This document shows positions 56,856-64,000 of a stretch of DNA of 64,000 nt, piece by piece. Every line of letters begins with the position of its first letter. Positions within the stretch are counted from its first letter, which is position 1. The position numbers were made by a program, and so were the translations under genes. The DNA is from Sulfomarinibacter sp963741385 (GTDB lineage: Bacteria; Acidobacteriota; Thermoanaerobaculia; Thermoanaerobaculales; Sulfomarinibacteraceae), in contig CAVUHO010000010.1 in the NCBI GenBank assembly GCA_963741385.1, positions 868,001 to 932,000 on the forward strand, in the 5' to 3' direction. Under the pieces are notes generated by a model that was not told the origin of the DNA, did not search any database, and worked only from the letters and a program-made list of their open reading frames with translations.

Positions 56856-58052
56856 ATGCCAGACTTTGTGTACCTCGACAACGCCGCCACAACCTTCCCG
56901 AAGCCACCGGAGGTTCTCAAGTCCGCATGTGATTTCTACGAGGCGAGTGGCGTCAATCCGGGGCGCACCGGATTCGATCTCGCCCTGGAAGCCGAAGAGA
57001 CCCTGACCGCCGCCCGCCAGGCGCTGACTGACTTTTTCGGCGGCGGCGACCGCAACCGGCTGGTCTTCTCATACAACGTCACCGACGCGCTCAACCTCCT
57101 GATTTCCAGCGTTCTCGAACCCGGCGACCATGCCATCACCACTTGTCTCGAGCACAACTCCGTGCTGCGTCCGATGTACCGGCACGCGGAGCATGGTGTG
57201 GACGTTGACTTCGTACCCTTCGACAGTGCCGGCTATGTCGACCCGGACGATATCGCCGCGCGCATCCGACCCAACACCAAGCTGGTCGTGGTCAACCACG
57301 GGTCCAACGTCATCGGCACCATCCAACCCGTAGCCGAGATCGGTCGCCGCTGCCGCGACCACGGCGTGCTCTTCGCCGTCGACGCGGCCCAGACCGCAGG
57401 GTTGGTGCCGATCGATGCGGTGGCCATGAACATCGACGTCGTCTGTTTCACAGGGCACAAATCGCTCTTCGGCCCGTCGGGAACCGGGGGCATGTATGTC
57501 GCCGAACACGTGGACATCACACCGTGCCGTGCCGGCGGCACCGGCGTGATGAGCGCGCTCAAGAGCCAGCCCGAGGCCTACCCCTGGCGCATGGAATTCG
57601 GAACCGTGAATCTCATGGGCGTGGCGGGTCTGCTGGCAGCCCAGCAGTGGATCGCGGCTCGCGGCGGGGTGGGGGCGATCTTCGATCACGAGATGCGCCA
57701 CGCCCGCCGTCTTCGCGACGGTCTGGCCGCCATTGACGGCGTCACTTTGTACTGCGCGGACATGAACCGTGATCACCTGCCGGTGTTTGTCTTCAACATC
57801 CACGGCCTTCCGGCGGACCAGGCGGGGACCTTCCTCGATGTCGAACACAACGTCATCACGCGAACCGGGCTCCACTGCGCCCCGCTCGTCCACGAGGGTC
57901 TCGGGACGTTTGACGATGACGGAACTGTCCGCTTTTCGCCGGGGGTCTTCACGACCGATGCCGAGATCGAGCGCGCCATCGAGGCGGTCGCTGATCTGGC
58001 GGTCTACGGCCGCAAGCGAAGCGTCGCGAAGATGGTGACGGCCGCGCCCTGA
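56856..58052 (+). CDS. Cysteine desulfurase / selenocysteine lyase family aminotransferase
   Basis: This 398-residue class V PLP enzyme has the N-terminal YLDNAATTFPKP, LEHNS (His100), DAAQTAG with Asp176, PLP Lys202 in FTGHKSLFGPSGTGG, and the catalytic Cys341 in TGLHCAPLVHEGLG. The short Cys loop resembles group II (CsdA/SufS-type) enzymes, and the family also includes selenocysteine lyase. ATG 56856 has GAGGTGAG upstream. It is co-transcribed with the FCD regulator, which is uncommon; no suf or isc genes accompany it. BolA is nearby but on the other strand. Confidence 0.88.
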   Translation: MPDFVYLDNAATTFPKPPEVLKSACDFYEASGVNPGRTGFDLALEAEETLTAARQALTDFFGGGDRNRLVFSYNVTDALNLLISSVLEPGDHAITTCLEHNSVLRPMYRHAEHGVDVDFVPFDSAGYVDPDDIAARIRPNTKLVVVNHGSNVIGTIQPVAEIGRRCRDHGVLFAVDAAQTAGLVPIDAVAMNIDVVCFTGHKSLFGPSGTGGMYVAEHVDITPCRAGGTGVMSALKSQPEAYPWRMEFGTVNLMGVAGLLAAQQWIAARGGVGAIFDHEMRHARRLRDGLAAIDGVTLYCADMNRDHLPVFVFNIHGLPADQAGTFLDVEHNVITRTGLHCAPLVHEGLGTFDDDGTVRFSPGVFTTDAEIERAIEAVADLAVYGRKRSVAKMVTAAP

Positions 58053-58086
58053 TCCCCGGCGTGGCGGGCCATTCGGGCGCCGGACC

Positions 58087-58389
58087 TTATTCTGACCTGT
58101 GACCTTTTCGAGACCGCCACTGGTCAGTCGTGAAGGTGTGCATTGAAAGCGCGTGGATCGCGGTTTGCATCAGGTGCCCGAGAGCCTCATAAACGAGGCG
58201 CTGAACCGCCAGCCGCGACAGGCCCCGGAATCTATCCGAGACGACGACGACCTCGAAATGCCCGCCGCCGGTCGCGGCACCGGGGTGCTCGGCGTGGCTG
58301 GCGCTGTGGTCGATCACCTCGACGTGGGTCGCATCGAGTCCGCGCTCGATCGCCTCATGGATTTCGGAGGCTCTCAGGGTTGGCTGCAC
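58087..58389 (-). CDS. bolA: BolA-family protein
   Basis: This 100-residue protein has the BolA domain: EIHEAIERGLDATHVEVIDHSASHAEHPGAATGGGHFEVVVVSDRFRGLSRLAVQRLVYEALGHLMQTAIHALSMHTFT. The conserved HxVxxxFxGxxxxxRHR pattern is loose (DRFRGLSRLAVQR). BolA works with monothiol glutaredoxins in Fe-S/iron metabolism. GTG 58389 follows GGAGGGG. It converges on the cysteine desulfurase gene. Confidence 0.87.
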   Translation of the reverse strand: MQPTLRASEIHEAIERGLDATHVEVIDHSASHAEHPGAATGGGHFEVVVVSDRFRGLSRLAVQRLVYEALGHLMQTAIHALSMHTFTTDQWRSRKGHRSE

Positions 58390-58495
58390 GGTGGCCCCTC
58401 CGGCTCGGGTTCTTATGAGACCAACCGTCGCCGGGTCGTCGATGTTCCCATACGATCACCGACGAGAGTTTTCAAGCAGGTGCGATCGCCAGAGG

Positions 58496-58690
58496 TCAGG
58501 GGGCGCCCTTTCCGGTCTTCGAATCCTCGTCCTTTTCAGCGTCGGATTTGTCCGACCGCACCGACTCCTTGAAGTTGCGGATCCCTTCGCCAAGTCCCTT
58601 GCCGAGTTTGGGCAGCTTGTTGACGCCGAAAATCAACACCACGATCGCGAGCAGAATCAACAGTTCCGGAATACCGAGGCTTCCGAACAT
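58496..58690 (-). CDS. tatA: Twin-arginine translocase subunit TatA/TatE
   Basis: This 64-residue protein has the TatA form: MFGSLGIPELLILLAIVVLIFGVNKLPKLGKGLGEGIRNFKESV, that is a membrane helix, the FG hinge, an amphipathic helix and a charged tail. It makes the Tat export pore. GGGAGGT lies 4 nt before ATG 58690. No tatB or tatC is adjacent. Confidence 0.94.
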   Translation of the reverse strand: MFGSLGIPELLILLAIVVLIFGVNKLPKLGKGLGEGIRNFKESVRSDKSDAEKDEDSKTGKGAP

Positions 58691-58750
58691 GCGCACCTCC
58701 CAGGCTCGCGCGACACGGGGAAACAATCACCGTTGCGATCCGCCGAGCGA

Positions 58751-59677
58751 TCACAAGTCTAGCAGACGGTCGGTCAGGGCGGGAGGCGCACCCACAGCTC
58801 TCAGTTCGGGCACCACCGCGCGCGAAAGAGTGAGCAACCACGGCACATAGGCGGTCTTCCCGGCCGCTTCGAACCGTGCAAACGTTCCGAGGACCTTGAG
58901 GGCCCTTTGCAGCCGCACCTTTTGCGCCCGGAGCTCCCACCCGGGATCGGCAGAAGTGCTGCGGGCCCAGATACTTCCGACCTCCGTTCGAGGGGGCTCG
59001 TCGAGAAGGTCGGGCATCGCGCGTTCGTTGAGCAACGAGACGATGTCGTAGGTGTCCGGTCCCACCAGAATGTCCTGGAAATCGATGACGCCGACCTCCT
59101 TCCGCGCGAGAAAAAAGAGGTTGTTGAGGTGGAAGTCGCGGTGGCAGATTCGTTTCGGATGACGGTCGATCTCGGCCGCCAGCCCGTCCAGCCATTCGCC
59201 GACGACGGCCGGCGGCCGCGAACCGCTGCGGTGGCGCAGAAACCACATTTCGAATCCTGCAAGCTCCCACCGCAGGCGAGCCGCGTCGAGGGGGATGTTC
59301 CAACCCGGCAGTTCCGACGTCGCGAGCCCGGCCAGCGACGCCAGCGGGACCAGGGTGCGCAGCACCAGGGCGACGCGGTCGCCGGCCGGCGCCGCACTGA
59401 GCGTGTGCTCGGCATCGGCCGATCCCAGGTCCTCGACCACCGCCCAATCCGAGCCCGCCGGGTGCGCAAGCAGCGCCGGGACCCGCAAACCGTGACGTTC
59501 ACACCACGACCGGGTCTCGAGGTCGCGGCCGATCTGACCACGAACCTCTTCCGGGTAGCGAACCATGATGGCGGTGGCGCCGCCCGAGTCCCACAATCTG
59601 GAGTAGCGTCGGGTGGACGCATCGCCGGCCAGGGGGGATTCACGAACCCAGGGTGCCGGGAGCTTTCGCGTGTCCAT
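58751..59677 (-). CDS. APH/choline-kinase-fold sugar kinase (AmgK-like)
   Basis: This 308-residue protein has the kinase fold of aminoglycoside phosphotransferases: GDASTRRYSRL near the start, AVVEDLG, the Brenner motif ICHRDFHLNNLFF and the metal motif VIDFQDILVGPDTYDIVSLL. The opening and the FQD motif resemble AmgK, which phosphorylates N-acetylmuramate and GlcNAc in cell-wall recycling. No MurU-type nucleotidyltransferase is adjacent, so this is a tentative call. ATG 59677 follows GCAGGTTG. Confidence 0.8.
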   Translation of the reverse strand: MDTRKLPAPWVRESPLAGDASTRRYSRLWDSGGATAIMVRYPEEVRGQIGRDLETRSWCERHGLRVPALLAHPAGSDWAVVEDLGSADAEHTLSAAPAGDRVALVLRTLVPLASLAGLATSELPGWNIPLDAARLRWELAGFEMWFLRHRSGSRPPAVVGEWLDGLAAEIDRHPKRICHRDFHLNNLFFLARKEVGVIDFQDILVGPDTYDIVSLLNERAMPDLLDEPPRTEVGSIWARSTSADPGWELRAQKVRLQRALKVLGTFARFEAAGKTAYVPWLLTLSRAVVPELRAVGAPPALTDRLLDL

Positions 59678-59773
59678 CAACCTGCCACGCTAGCAAAGGC
59701 AGCGGGTGGGTGCAATGAGGTACGATGGGAAGACGCATCGCCTCGGGCTGGTTATGGGGAGTGCGGAGGATTG

Positions 59774-60136
59774 ATGGACGAGTCGAGGACACGAAAACTG
59801 CATCAGCTGTTACGGCGGCTCGGCAAGGCCGTGCACGGTTCGGTGGTGCAATCGGACGAAGTCCGAGCGTGTCTTTCGGAGCTCCACGGTGACGGTTGGC
59901 GGGCGGTCATGCTGGTGGAGACGTCGCTCGCAGTGGACGAAAACGGCGCCGTGGATGCCGAAACCGGCACCATGCGGTTGCACATCGACACAGACCGCGA
60001 CAATCCGAATTACCGAATCGGCGTCAACGATGCGTCCCTGCTTTCGTCGCTCGGCATCGCGCCGGGCCGCCACCGCGCGAACGGTGCTGTGACGCCGCGC
60101 GCGCGGGTCGAGCACGACGTCGAGGGCGACTCGTGA
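59774..60136 (+). CDS. Small protein of unknown function
   Basis: This 120-residue protein (DESRTRKLHQLLRRLGKAVHGSVVQSDEVRACLSELHGDGWRAVMLVETSLAV ...) has no signal or membrane helix. Its N-terminal half looks helical and the second half beta-rich (TMRLHIDTDRDNPNYRIGVNDASLLSSLGI). ATG 59774 has GGAGG 5 nt upstream. rlmN begins 18 bp after it on the same strand. I recognise no family. Confidence 0.65.
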   Translation: MDESRTRKLHQLLRRLGKAVHGSVVQSDEVRACLSELHGDGWRAVMLVETSLAVDENGAVDAETGTMRLHIDTDRDNPNYRIGVNDASLLSSLGIAPGRHRANGAVTPRARVEHDVEGDS

Positions 60137-60154
60137 AACCCGCCTGAGTCATCG

Positions 60155-61219
60155 ATGGACGACCCGATCAACCTGGTAGGCCGAACCTCGGCCGAGATCG
60201 TGAATCTCGTGGGGCCGCACGTCGACCGCGCCTACCGCGGTCGCCAGGTGGCGCAGTGGGTTGTTGATCGCAATGCCTCCGGTTTTTCCGAGATGACCGA
60301 TCTTTCAAAGGAGCTTCGTGCCGGGCTCGCACGATCCTTCACCATCGAGGAACCCGCGCCGATCGAGGTTCTCGAGAGCGCGGATGGTTCCTCTAAATAT
60401 CTGCTGCGGCTCGCTGACGATGTCGCGGTGGAAAGTGTGTTGATGCGTGAAGGCGCGAAGGCGACTTTCTGTCTGTCCACCCAGGCGGGGTGCGCGGTGG
60501 GTTGCACCTTCTGTGTCACCGGCGCCATCGGCGCGGGCCGCAACCTCAAGCCGGACGAAATCGTCGGCCAGTACCGGCTGATGTTGCGGGCGCTCGATCC
60601 TTCGGTGGAGAGAGTCAACATCGTCTTTATGGGCATGGGAGAACCGTTGCTCAACACGGACAATCTCGGACGCGCCCTCGAGGTCCTGTACGAACGGGTG
60701 AGCCCGAAGCGGATTACCGTCTCCACCGCCGGCATCCTGCCCGGGATCCGTTGGCTCGCCCAGCTCCCGAAACGCCCGAAGCTCGCGGTTTCGCTCAATG
60801 CTCCGGATCAGTTGCGACGGGAACAGGTGATGCCGATCGCCCGGCGCTACCCGCTCGAGGATCTCTTCGCAACGCTGCGGGCGTTTCCTCTCGAACGCGG
60901 CCGGCGCATCACCTTCGAGTACGTGCTGATTCGGGACTTCAACGACGCCGAGGACGACGCCGCCGCGGTTGCACGCCTCCTCCACGGTATCCCGGCCAAG
61001 ATCAACGTCATTCCTCTCAACGAGGATCCGGAACACTTCCCCGAGCTGCGCCGTCCGGACGACGAGACTGTCAACCGGTTCGCAGTGCGGCTCCGCGACT
61101 CGGACCGGACCGTGACCGTCCGCTGGTCGCGCGGCGCCGATGTGGCCGCCGCCTGCGGTCAGCTGCGCGGGCGCCGGGCAGGATCCTCCGGGGAGTCATC
61201 GTCCGATACTTCGCGGTAG
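60155..61219 (+). CDS. rlmN: 23S rRNA/tRNA adenine C2-methyltransferase RlmN
   Basis: This 354-residue radical SAM protein has CX3CX2C at Cys113, Cys117 and Cys120 (GCAVGCTFC), the GMGEPLLN and SLNAP motifs, and the C-terminal Cys334 in AAACGQLRG that acts on the methylated intermediate. It makes m2A2503 in 23S rRNA and m2A37 in tRNA. The C-terminal tail beyond residue 340 is Ser-rich. Its last 61 bp overlap the end of the opposite pgeF gene. Confidence 0.95.
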   Translation: MDDPINLVGRTSAEIVNLVGPHVDRAYRGRQVAQWVVDRNASGFSEMTDLSKELRAGLARSFTIEEPAPIEVLESADGSSKYLLRLADDVAVESVLMREGAKATFCLSTQAGCAVGCTFCVTGAIGAGRNLKPDEIVGQYRLMLRALDPSVERVNIVFMGMGEPLLNTDNLGRALEVLYERVSPKRITVSTAGILPGIRWLAQLPKRPKLAVSLNAPDQLRREQVMPIARRYPLEDLFATLRAFPLERGRRITFEYVLIRDFNDAEDDAAAVARLLHGIPAKINVIPLNEDPEHFPELRRPDDETVNRFAVRLRDSDRTVTVRWSRGADVAAACGQLRGRRAGSSGESSSDTSR

Positions 61220-61863
61220 ATCAGGGAAAACTGCCGGCCGGCGGCGGCCCCATCCCGGCGGTACGAGGCGAGGTGGGCGGTCGAGGCGGTGCAGGGCCCG
61301 ATGACGCTGATGGAGTCGGGGCGGAGGCTGAGCTCACGTAGCCGGGCAACGAGGAACAGCCGCAGGTCGACGTGATTGCCTCTCCGCCATGCGTGGTCGT
61401 CGAGACCGAACGCCTCGAGCGCGGTGACCACTTCCGGTCCGACCTCGTACCGCGGCCCGGAAATGGCCGGGCCGAGACGCGCCTGGAGCCTGGCGGCGGG
61501 AACGCCGTACTCCACTGCGAACCTGCGGACCACCGCACCGACGACATCGGCGGCCGTCCCACGCCAGCCCGAGTGGACGGCTGCGATAACGCCTTCCCCC
61601 GCGAGTAGTATCGGAACGCAGTCGGCGGTCCACACCATCAAGCCGAGACCCGGCTCACCCGTGATGAGCGCATCGCAGCGGCCGACACAGGCAGTCCCGG
61701 CAAGGGGGTGTTCAGGCTCGGAGGCGATCGAGGCCACGGCTCGGCCGTGGACCTGATGGCCCCAGCGCAGCGCGCGGGCTTTCGGGTCGAGGGCGTCGAG
61801 CAGACGGCGGCAGCGATCCTCGGGCGGGCCGCCGCCGGTTGCCGGGCCAAGACCGAAAACCAT
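61159..61863 (-). CDS. pgeF: Peptidoglycan editing factor / laccase-domain protein PgeF
   Basis: This 234-residue protein has WGHQVHG, CDALIT, MVWTADCVPILL and AAVHSGWRGTAADVVGAVV with the catalytic Cys/His, and LGPAISGPRYEVG; PgeF removes wrong amino acids from wall precursors. ATG 61863 gives an almost full-length domain. A GGGGAGGGG site about 85 nt upstream has no ATG, GTG or TTG behind it, so a longer form is not evident. It overlaps rlmN at the 3' end. Confidence 0.88.
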   Translation of the reverse strand: MVFGLGPATGGGPPEDRCRRLLDALDPKARALRWGHQVHGRAVASIASEPEHPLAGTACVGRCDALITGEPGLGLMVWTADCVPILLAGEGVIAAVHSGWRGTAADVVGAVVRRFAVEYGVPAARLQARLGPAISGPRYEVGPEVVTALEAFGLDDHAWRRGNHVDLRLFLVARLRELSLRPDSISVIGPCTASTAHLASYRRDGAAAGRQFSLIYREVSDDDSPEDPARRPRS

Positions 61864-61960
61864 TCGCGTGTCACCGGATACCCTCTCGAGCGCTCGCTCG
61901 CCGGCGATCCCGATCTGGAGAATCCTTTCGTTGATGTTCCCCTCCCCTGTCCAGACCCAA

Positions 61961-61969
61961 TGATACAAT
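61961..61969 (+). promoter_or_regulatory. Extended -10 promoter of ftsE
   Basis: TGATACAAT forms an extended -10 (TG-n-TACAAT) 60 nt before the GTG of ftsE. No matching -35 is seen at 17 bp. Confidence 0.5.
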
Positions 61970-62029
61970 TCGTGGCTTCGGGGGGGATTTGAGAACCGAC
62001 GCGACAACCCTCGGCTCGCGACGCGGCTC

Positions 62030-62698
62030 GTGATCCGACTCCGCAACGTTTCCAAGGAATATGAGGGACGGTTCATTCTCCGTTCTCTGGACCTTCAAGT
62101 CGAGGCGGGCGAGTTCATTTTTCTGACCGGGCCGTCCGGCGCCGGCAAGACCACGTTGCTGCGGCTGCTCTACGCCGCAGAGCGCCCTTCGGAGGGCGAG
62201 GTCTGGGTCGCGGGACGGAGGGTGGACCAACTCCAGCGGCGACGTCTTCCACTGTTGCGCCGCAAGGTCGGCGTGATTTTTCAGGATTTCAAGCTCCTGC
62301 GACGAAAAACGGTTCTCGAGAACATCACCTTCGTGCTGCGTATCCACGGGGTGCCACCGCGGGAGTCCCATCGTCGAGCGCAGCAGGTCCTCAAGCGGTT
62401 GGGTCTGCAACACCGCCAGTCCGCGCTCCCCGACGCCCTGTCAGGCGGCGAACAACAGCGGGTGGCCATCGCGCGGGCTCTCGCCTATCAGCCGCGGCTG
62501 ATCCTCGCCGACGAGCCCACCGGCAATCTCGACGCCGACCTCGCCTCCGAGCTGCTGAGCCTGCTCTGTGACATCAACTATCAGGGCGCCACTGTCCTGG
62601 TAGCGACGCACGATCAGGCAATCCTCGAGTCGATCCCCGCCCGAGCGCTGGTCCTGCACCAGGGCAGGATTCATTACGACGGAATGTGGCCGCCATGA
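62030..62698 (+). CDS. ftsE: Cell division ATP-binding protein FtsE
   Basis: This 222-residue ABC ATPase has Walker A GPSGAGKTT, Q-loop FQDFKLL, signature LSGGEQQR and Walker B LILADEPTGNLD. With FtsX it activates wall hydrolases at the septum. The start is GTG 62030, overlapping the unrelated far upstream minus-strand reading frame but no assigned gene. FtsX begins inside its stop. Confidence 0.93.
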   Translation: MIRLRNVSKEYEGRFILRSLDLQVEAGEFIFLTGPSGAGKTTLLRLLYAAERPSEGEVWVAGRRVDQLQRRRLPLLRRKVGVIFQDFKLLRRKTVLENITFVLRIHGVPPRESHRRAQQVLKRLGLQHRQSALPDALSGGEQQRVAIARALAYQPRLILADEPTGNLDADLASELLSLLCDINYQGATVLVATHDQAILESIPARALVLHQGRIHYDGMWPP

Positions 62699-63549
62699 TC
62701 CATCATGCGGTGAACGAGGGCCTGCTGCTTCTGCGCCAGCGGGCCGGGGTCAGCGCGATTCTGGCGCTCGCCTTGGCCGTGCCCATCGCCCTCGCCGGCG
62801 TCGGCATGGCCGTCAATCGCTGGCTCGACCCGGTGGCCGACCTCTCGGCACGGGAGACCTCCGTCGCGGTTCTCCTCCGTCCCCAGCTGGATGTGGATCA
62901 GCGCCAACGCTGGGTGGGCGCGCAGACAACGGCACACCCGGATTGGACCATCACCGAGGTTTCGCCGGAGGAGCTGGTGCGCCGGTTGCGCCGCTGGTTT
63001 CCATACCTCGAAGACCTGGTCGGCACCGGCGATGCATCGATGCCGCCGTTGATCGAGATCGCGACAGCAGATGTGGAGTCTCTGGCGGATCTCGCGGACA
63101 ACCCGGAGGTGTTGGCGGTCGGCCCGCAGTCGTCGATCCAGCAACTCCTCGGCCGGGTTGCCCGCAGATTGTCGTGGGCGGTGGCGGTCCTGAGTGCGGT
63201 CCTGCTGGCCGCAGCGGTGCTTCTCGCCGTGGTGTGGGTCCATCTCGAGTTGTATCGCCATGCCGATGAACTCACGATCATGCGGCTCGTGGGTGCCACG
63301 GAGGGGACGATTCGCGGGCCGTTCGTGGTGGCGGTCGGTGTCAGCGGAGCGGTAGCCGGTGTAATGGCGGTTTTTGGCTCGTTGGCCGCGGCGTCAGCGC
63401 TCTCGCGCATGGTCACGGTATTGGGACTGCCGGAAGTCGTGGTGACGCCGGGTATGGTGATGGCCGAGCTGGCGGCAGCCGTTTTCCTGCCGGTGGTCGC
63501 CGCTGCCTTGACGCTTTCCCGTCACGCGGCCGAGGATTTCGACGGATAA
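62695..63549 (+). CDS. ftsX: Cell division membrane protein FtsX
   Basis: This 284-residue protein has four membrane helices, one N-terminal (SAILALALAVPIALAGVG) and three C-terminal, with an extracytoplasmic domain (about residues 45-155) between, the FtsX topology. VHLELYRHADELTIMRLVGATEGTIRGPF is the conserved coupling helix. ATG 62695 overlaps the ftsE stop (ATGA). It ends at a terminator for the opposite gene. Confidence 0.92.
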   Translation: MIHHAVNEGLLLLRQRAGVSAILALALAVPIALAGVGMAVNRWLDPVADLSARETSVAVLLRPQLDVDQRQRWVGAQTTAHPDWTITEVSPEELVRRLRRWFPYLEDLVGTGDASMPPLIEIATADVESLADLADNPEVLAVGPQSSIQQLLGRVARRLSWAVAVLSAVLLAAAVLLAVVWVHLELYRHADELTIMRLVGATEGTIRGPFVVAVGVSGAVAGVMAVFGSLAAASALSRMVTVLGLPEVVVTPGMVMAELAAAVFLPVVAAALTLSRHAAEDFDG

Positions 63550-63554
63550 AAAAT

Positions 63555-63574
63555 GCGGCCCCCGAAAGGGCCGC
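63555..63574 (-). terminator. Rho-independent terminator of the TPR gene
   Basis: GCGGCCC (63555-63561) and GGGCCGC (63568-63574) pair around CCGAAA. On the minus strand the stem is followed by ATTTTTTA (63554-63547), a classic intrinsic terminator for the gene ending at 63599. Confidence 0.88.
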
Positions 63575-63598
63575 CTCAAGTGATTTACCGGTTCTGAA

Positions 63599-64000
63599 TC
63601 AACGGCAACGGTCTGCGTAGTCCTTTTCGAGAGTCGGCAGTTGCTCTTGCAGCAGCTTGGCGTTGTCATTGTCGCCGAGTTTTTCGAGTTCCGTGACCTG
63701 CATTCTCAACGCATCGATCTTGCGTTTGAACTCCGCACACTCCTTGTCGGCTGCAGCGTTCTGCGACGCGCTGTCCTGCTTCGTTTTCATCTGGGCGACC
63801 ATGCTGCTGTTGCCGGCATTCTGATACCACTGGATCGCCTGGTCGTAGTTTTTCATCTTGTCGTAGACGTAGCCGCCCTGGTTGTAAATCTGGGTGCGGA
63901 CCTTGTCCGTGGGCTTCAGCTTGATCGCCTGCTGGAGATCCGCGATCGCCGCGTTGAGTTGACCGGTCGAGGTCTTGCACTGTGCCAGGTAGAAGTAGAC
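63599..64000 (-). CDS. TPR-repeat protein, C-terminal part (5' cut by window edge)
   Basis: The last 133 codons read open from the window edge to a stop at 63599. They contain TPR units (TSTGQLNAAIADLQQAIKLKPTDKVRTQIYNQGGYVYDKMKNYDQAIQWYQNAG) and then a Cys-containing coiled coil (ECAEFKRKIDALRMQVTELEKLGDNDNAKLLQEQL). It is probably a scaffold; the N-terminus is outside, so any signal peptide is unknown. It ends at the terminator at 63574. Confidence 0.8.
   Translation of the reverse strand, partial: VYFYLAQCKTSTGQLNAAIADLQQAIKLKPTDKVRTQIYNQGGYVYDKMKNYDQAIQWYQNAGNSSMVAQMKTKQDSASQNAAADKECAEFKRKIDALRMQVTELEKLGDNDNAKLLQEQLPTLEKDYADRCR

Overview
The window is GC-rich, gene-dense bacterial chromosome carrying almost only core genes. 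There is no insertion sequence, prophage, plasmid function or CRISPR array. Several features point to an Acidobacteriota-like organism, possibly near the Thermoanaerobaculia/Holophagae side: a menaquinone futalosine-pathway enzyme (MqnC), a complete mre/mrd rod-shape operon with ribonuclease G, a Fur-family regulator and BolA together with a divergent Hfq, a secreted protein of a type I associate with such genomes, and an MglA-like GTPase fused to a kinase. The placement is inference; no rRNA is present to settle it.

Layout. 1-4529: end of the F-type ATP synthase operon (atpH-A-G-D-C), converging on a sodium-coupled neurotransmitter-type symporter. 6083-8241: tRNA-Pro, lexA, cutA and an anti-sigma kinase/STAS pair, punctuated by two strong hairpins. 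8245-10245 (minus): LMW phosphatase, ECF sigma factor and its anti-sigma factor. 10349-19003: an unknown conserved protein, tRNA-Lys and tRNA-Leu, then a proteostasis block tig-clpP-clpX-lon, then engB and rho. 19093-28552: mqnC facing the minus-strand operon fecR-like/mreB-mreC-mreD-mrdA-rodA-rng. 28752-33284: ppiD-ruvA-ruvB-lipid kinase. 33307-37837: cysK, then pta-purD-purE-ricT. 37970-43181: Hfq-like protein, a broken uridine kinase, a TPR lipoprotein-like secreted protein, proline dehydrogenase, comF and small unknown proteins. 43232-46813: the GTPase-GAF-ATPase chimera converging on a PATAN/DUF4388 protein. 46866-53101: ATP-grasp ligase, ferritin, a membrane protein, a degenerate M16-like protein, tyrS and a Fur-family regulator. 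53422-58389: a cytochrome bd-superfamily gene pair with fused haem c domains, an FCD regulator with a cysteine desulfurase, and bolA. 58496-64000: tatA, a sugar/choline-kinase-like protein, an unknown small protein, rlmN, pgeF, ftsE-ftsX and the end of a TPR gene.

The best candidates for undescribed biology are two. The first is the 43232-45415 chimera, which joins an MglA-type GTPase to a histidine-kinase-like ATPase whose phospho-accepting His position is Leu. The second is the 53422-56075 oxidase-like pair, whose two subunits look like paralogues of each other and whose first subunit carries two CXXCH motifs. At the DNA level three patterns recur: intergenic hairpins whose stems all close with GCAATT/AATTGC; several start codons lying only 5-8 nt behind a -10 box without a Shine-Dalgarno (probable leaderless mRNAs); and a tandem pair of palindromes exactly 11 bp apart lying over the promoter of the FCD regulator.
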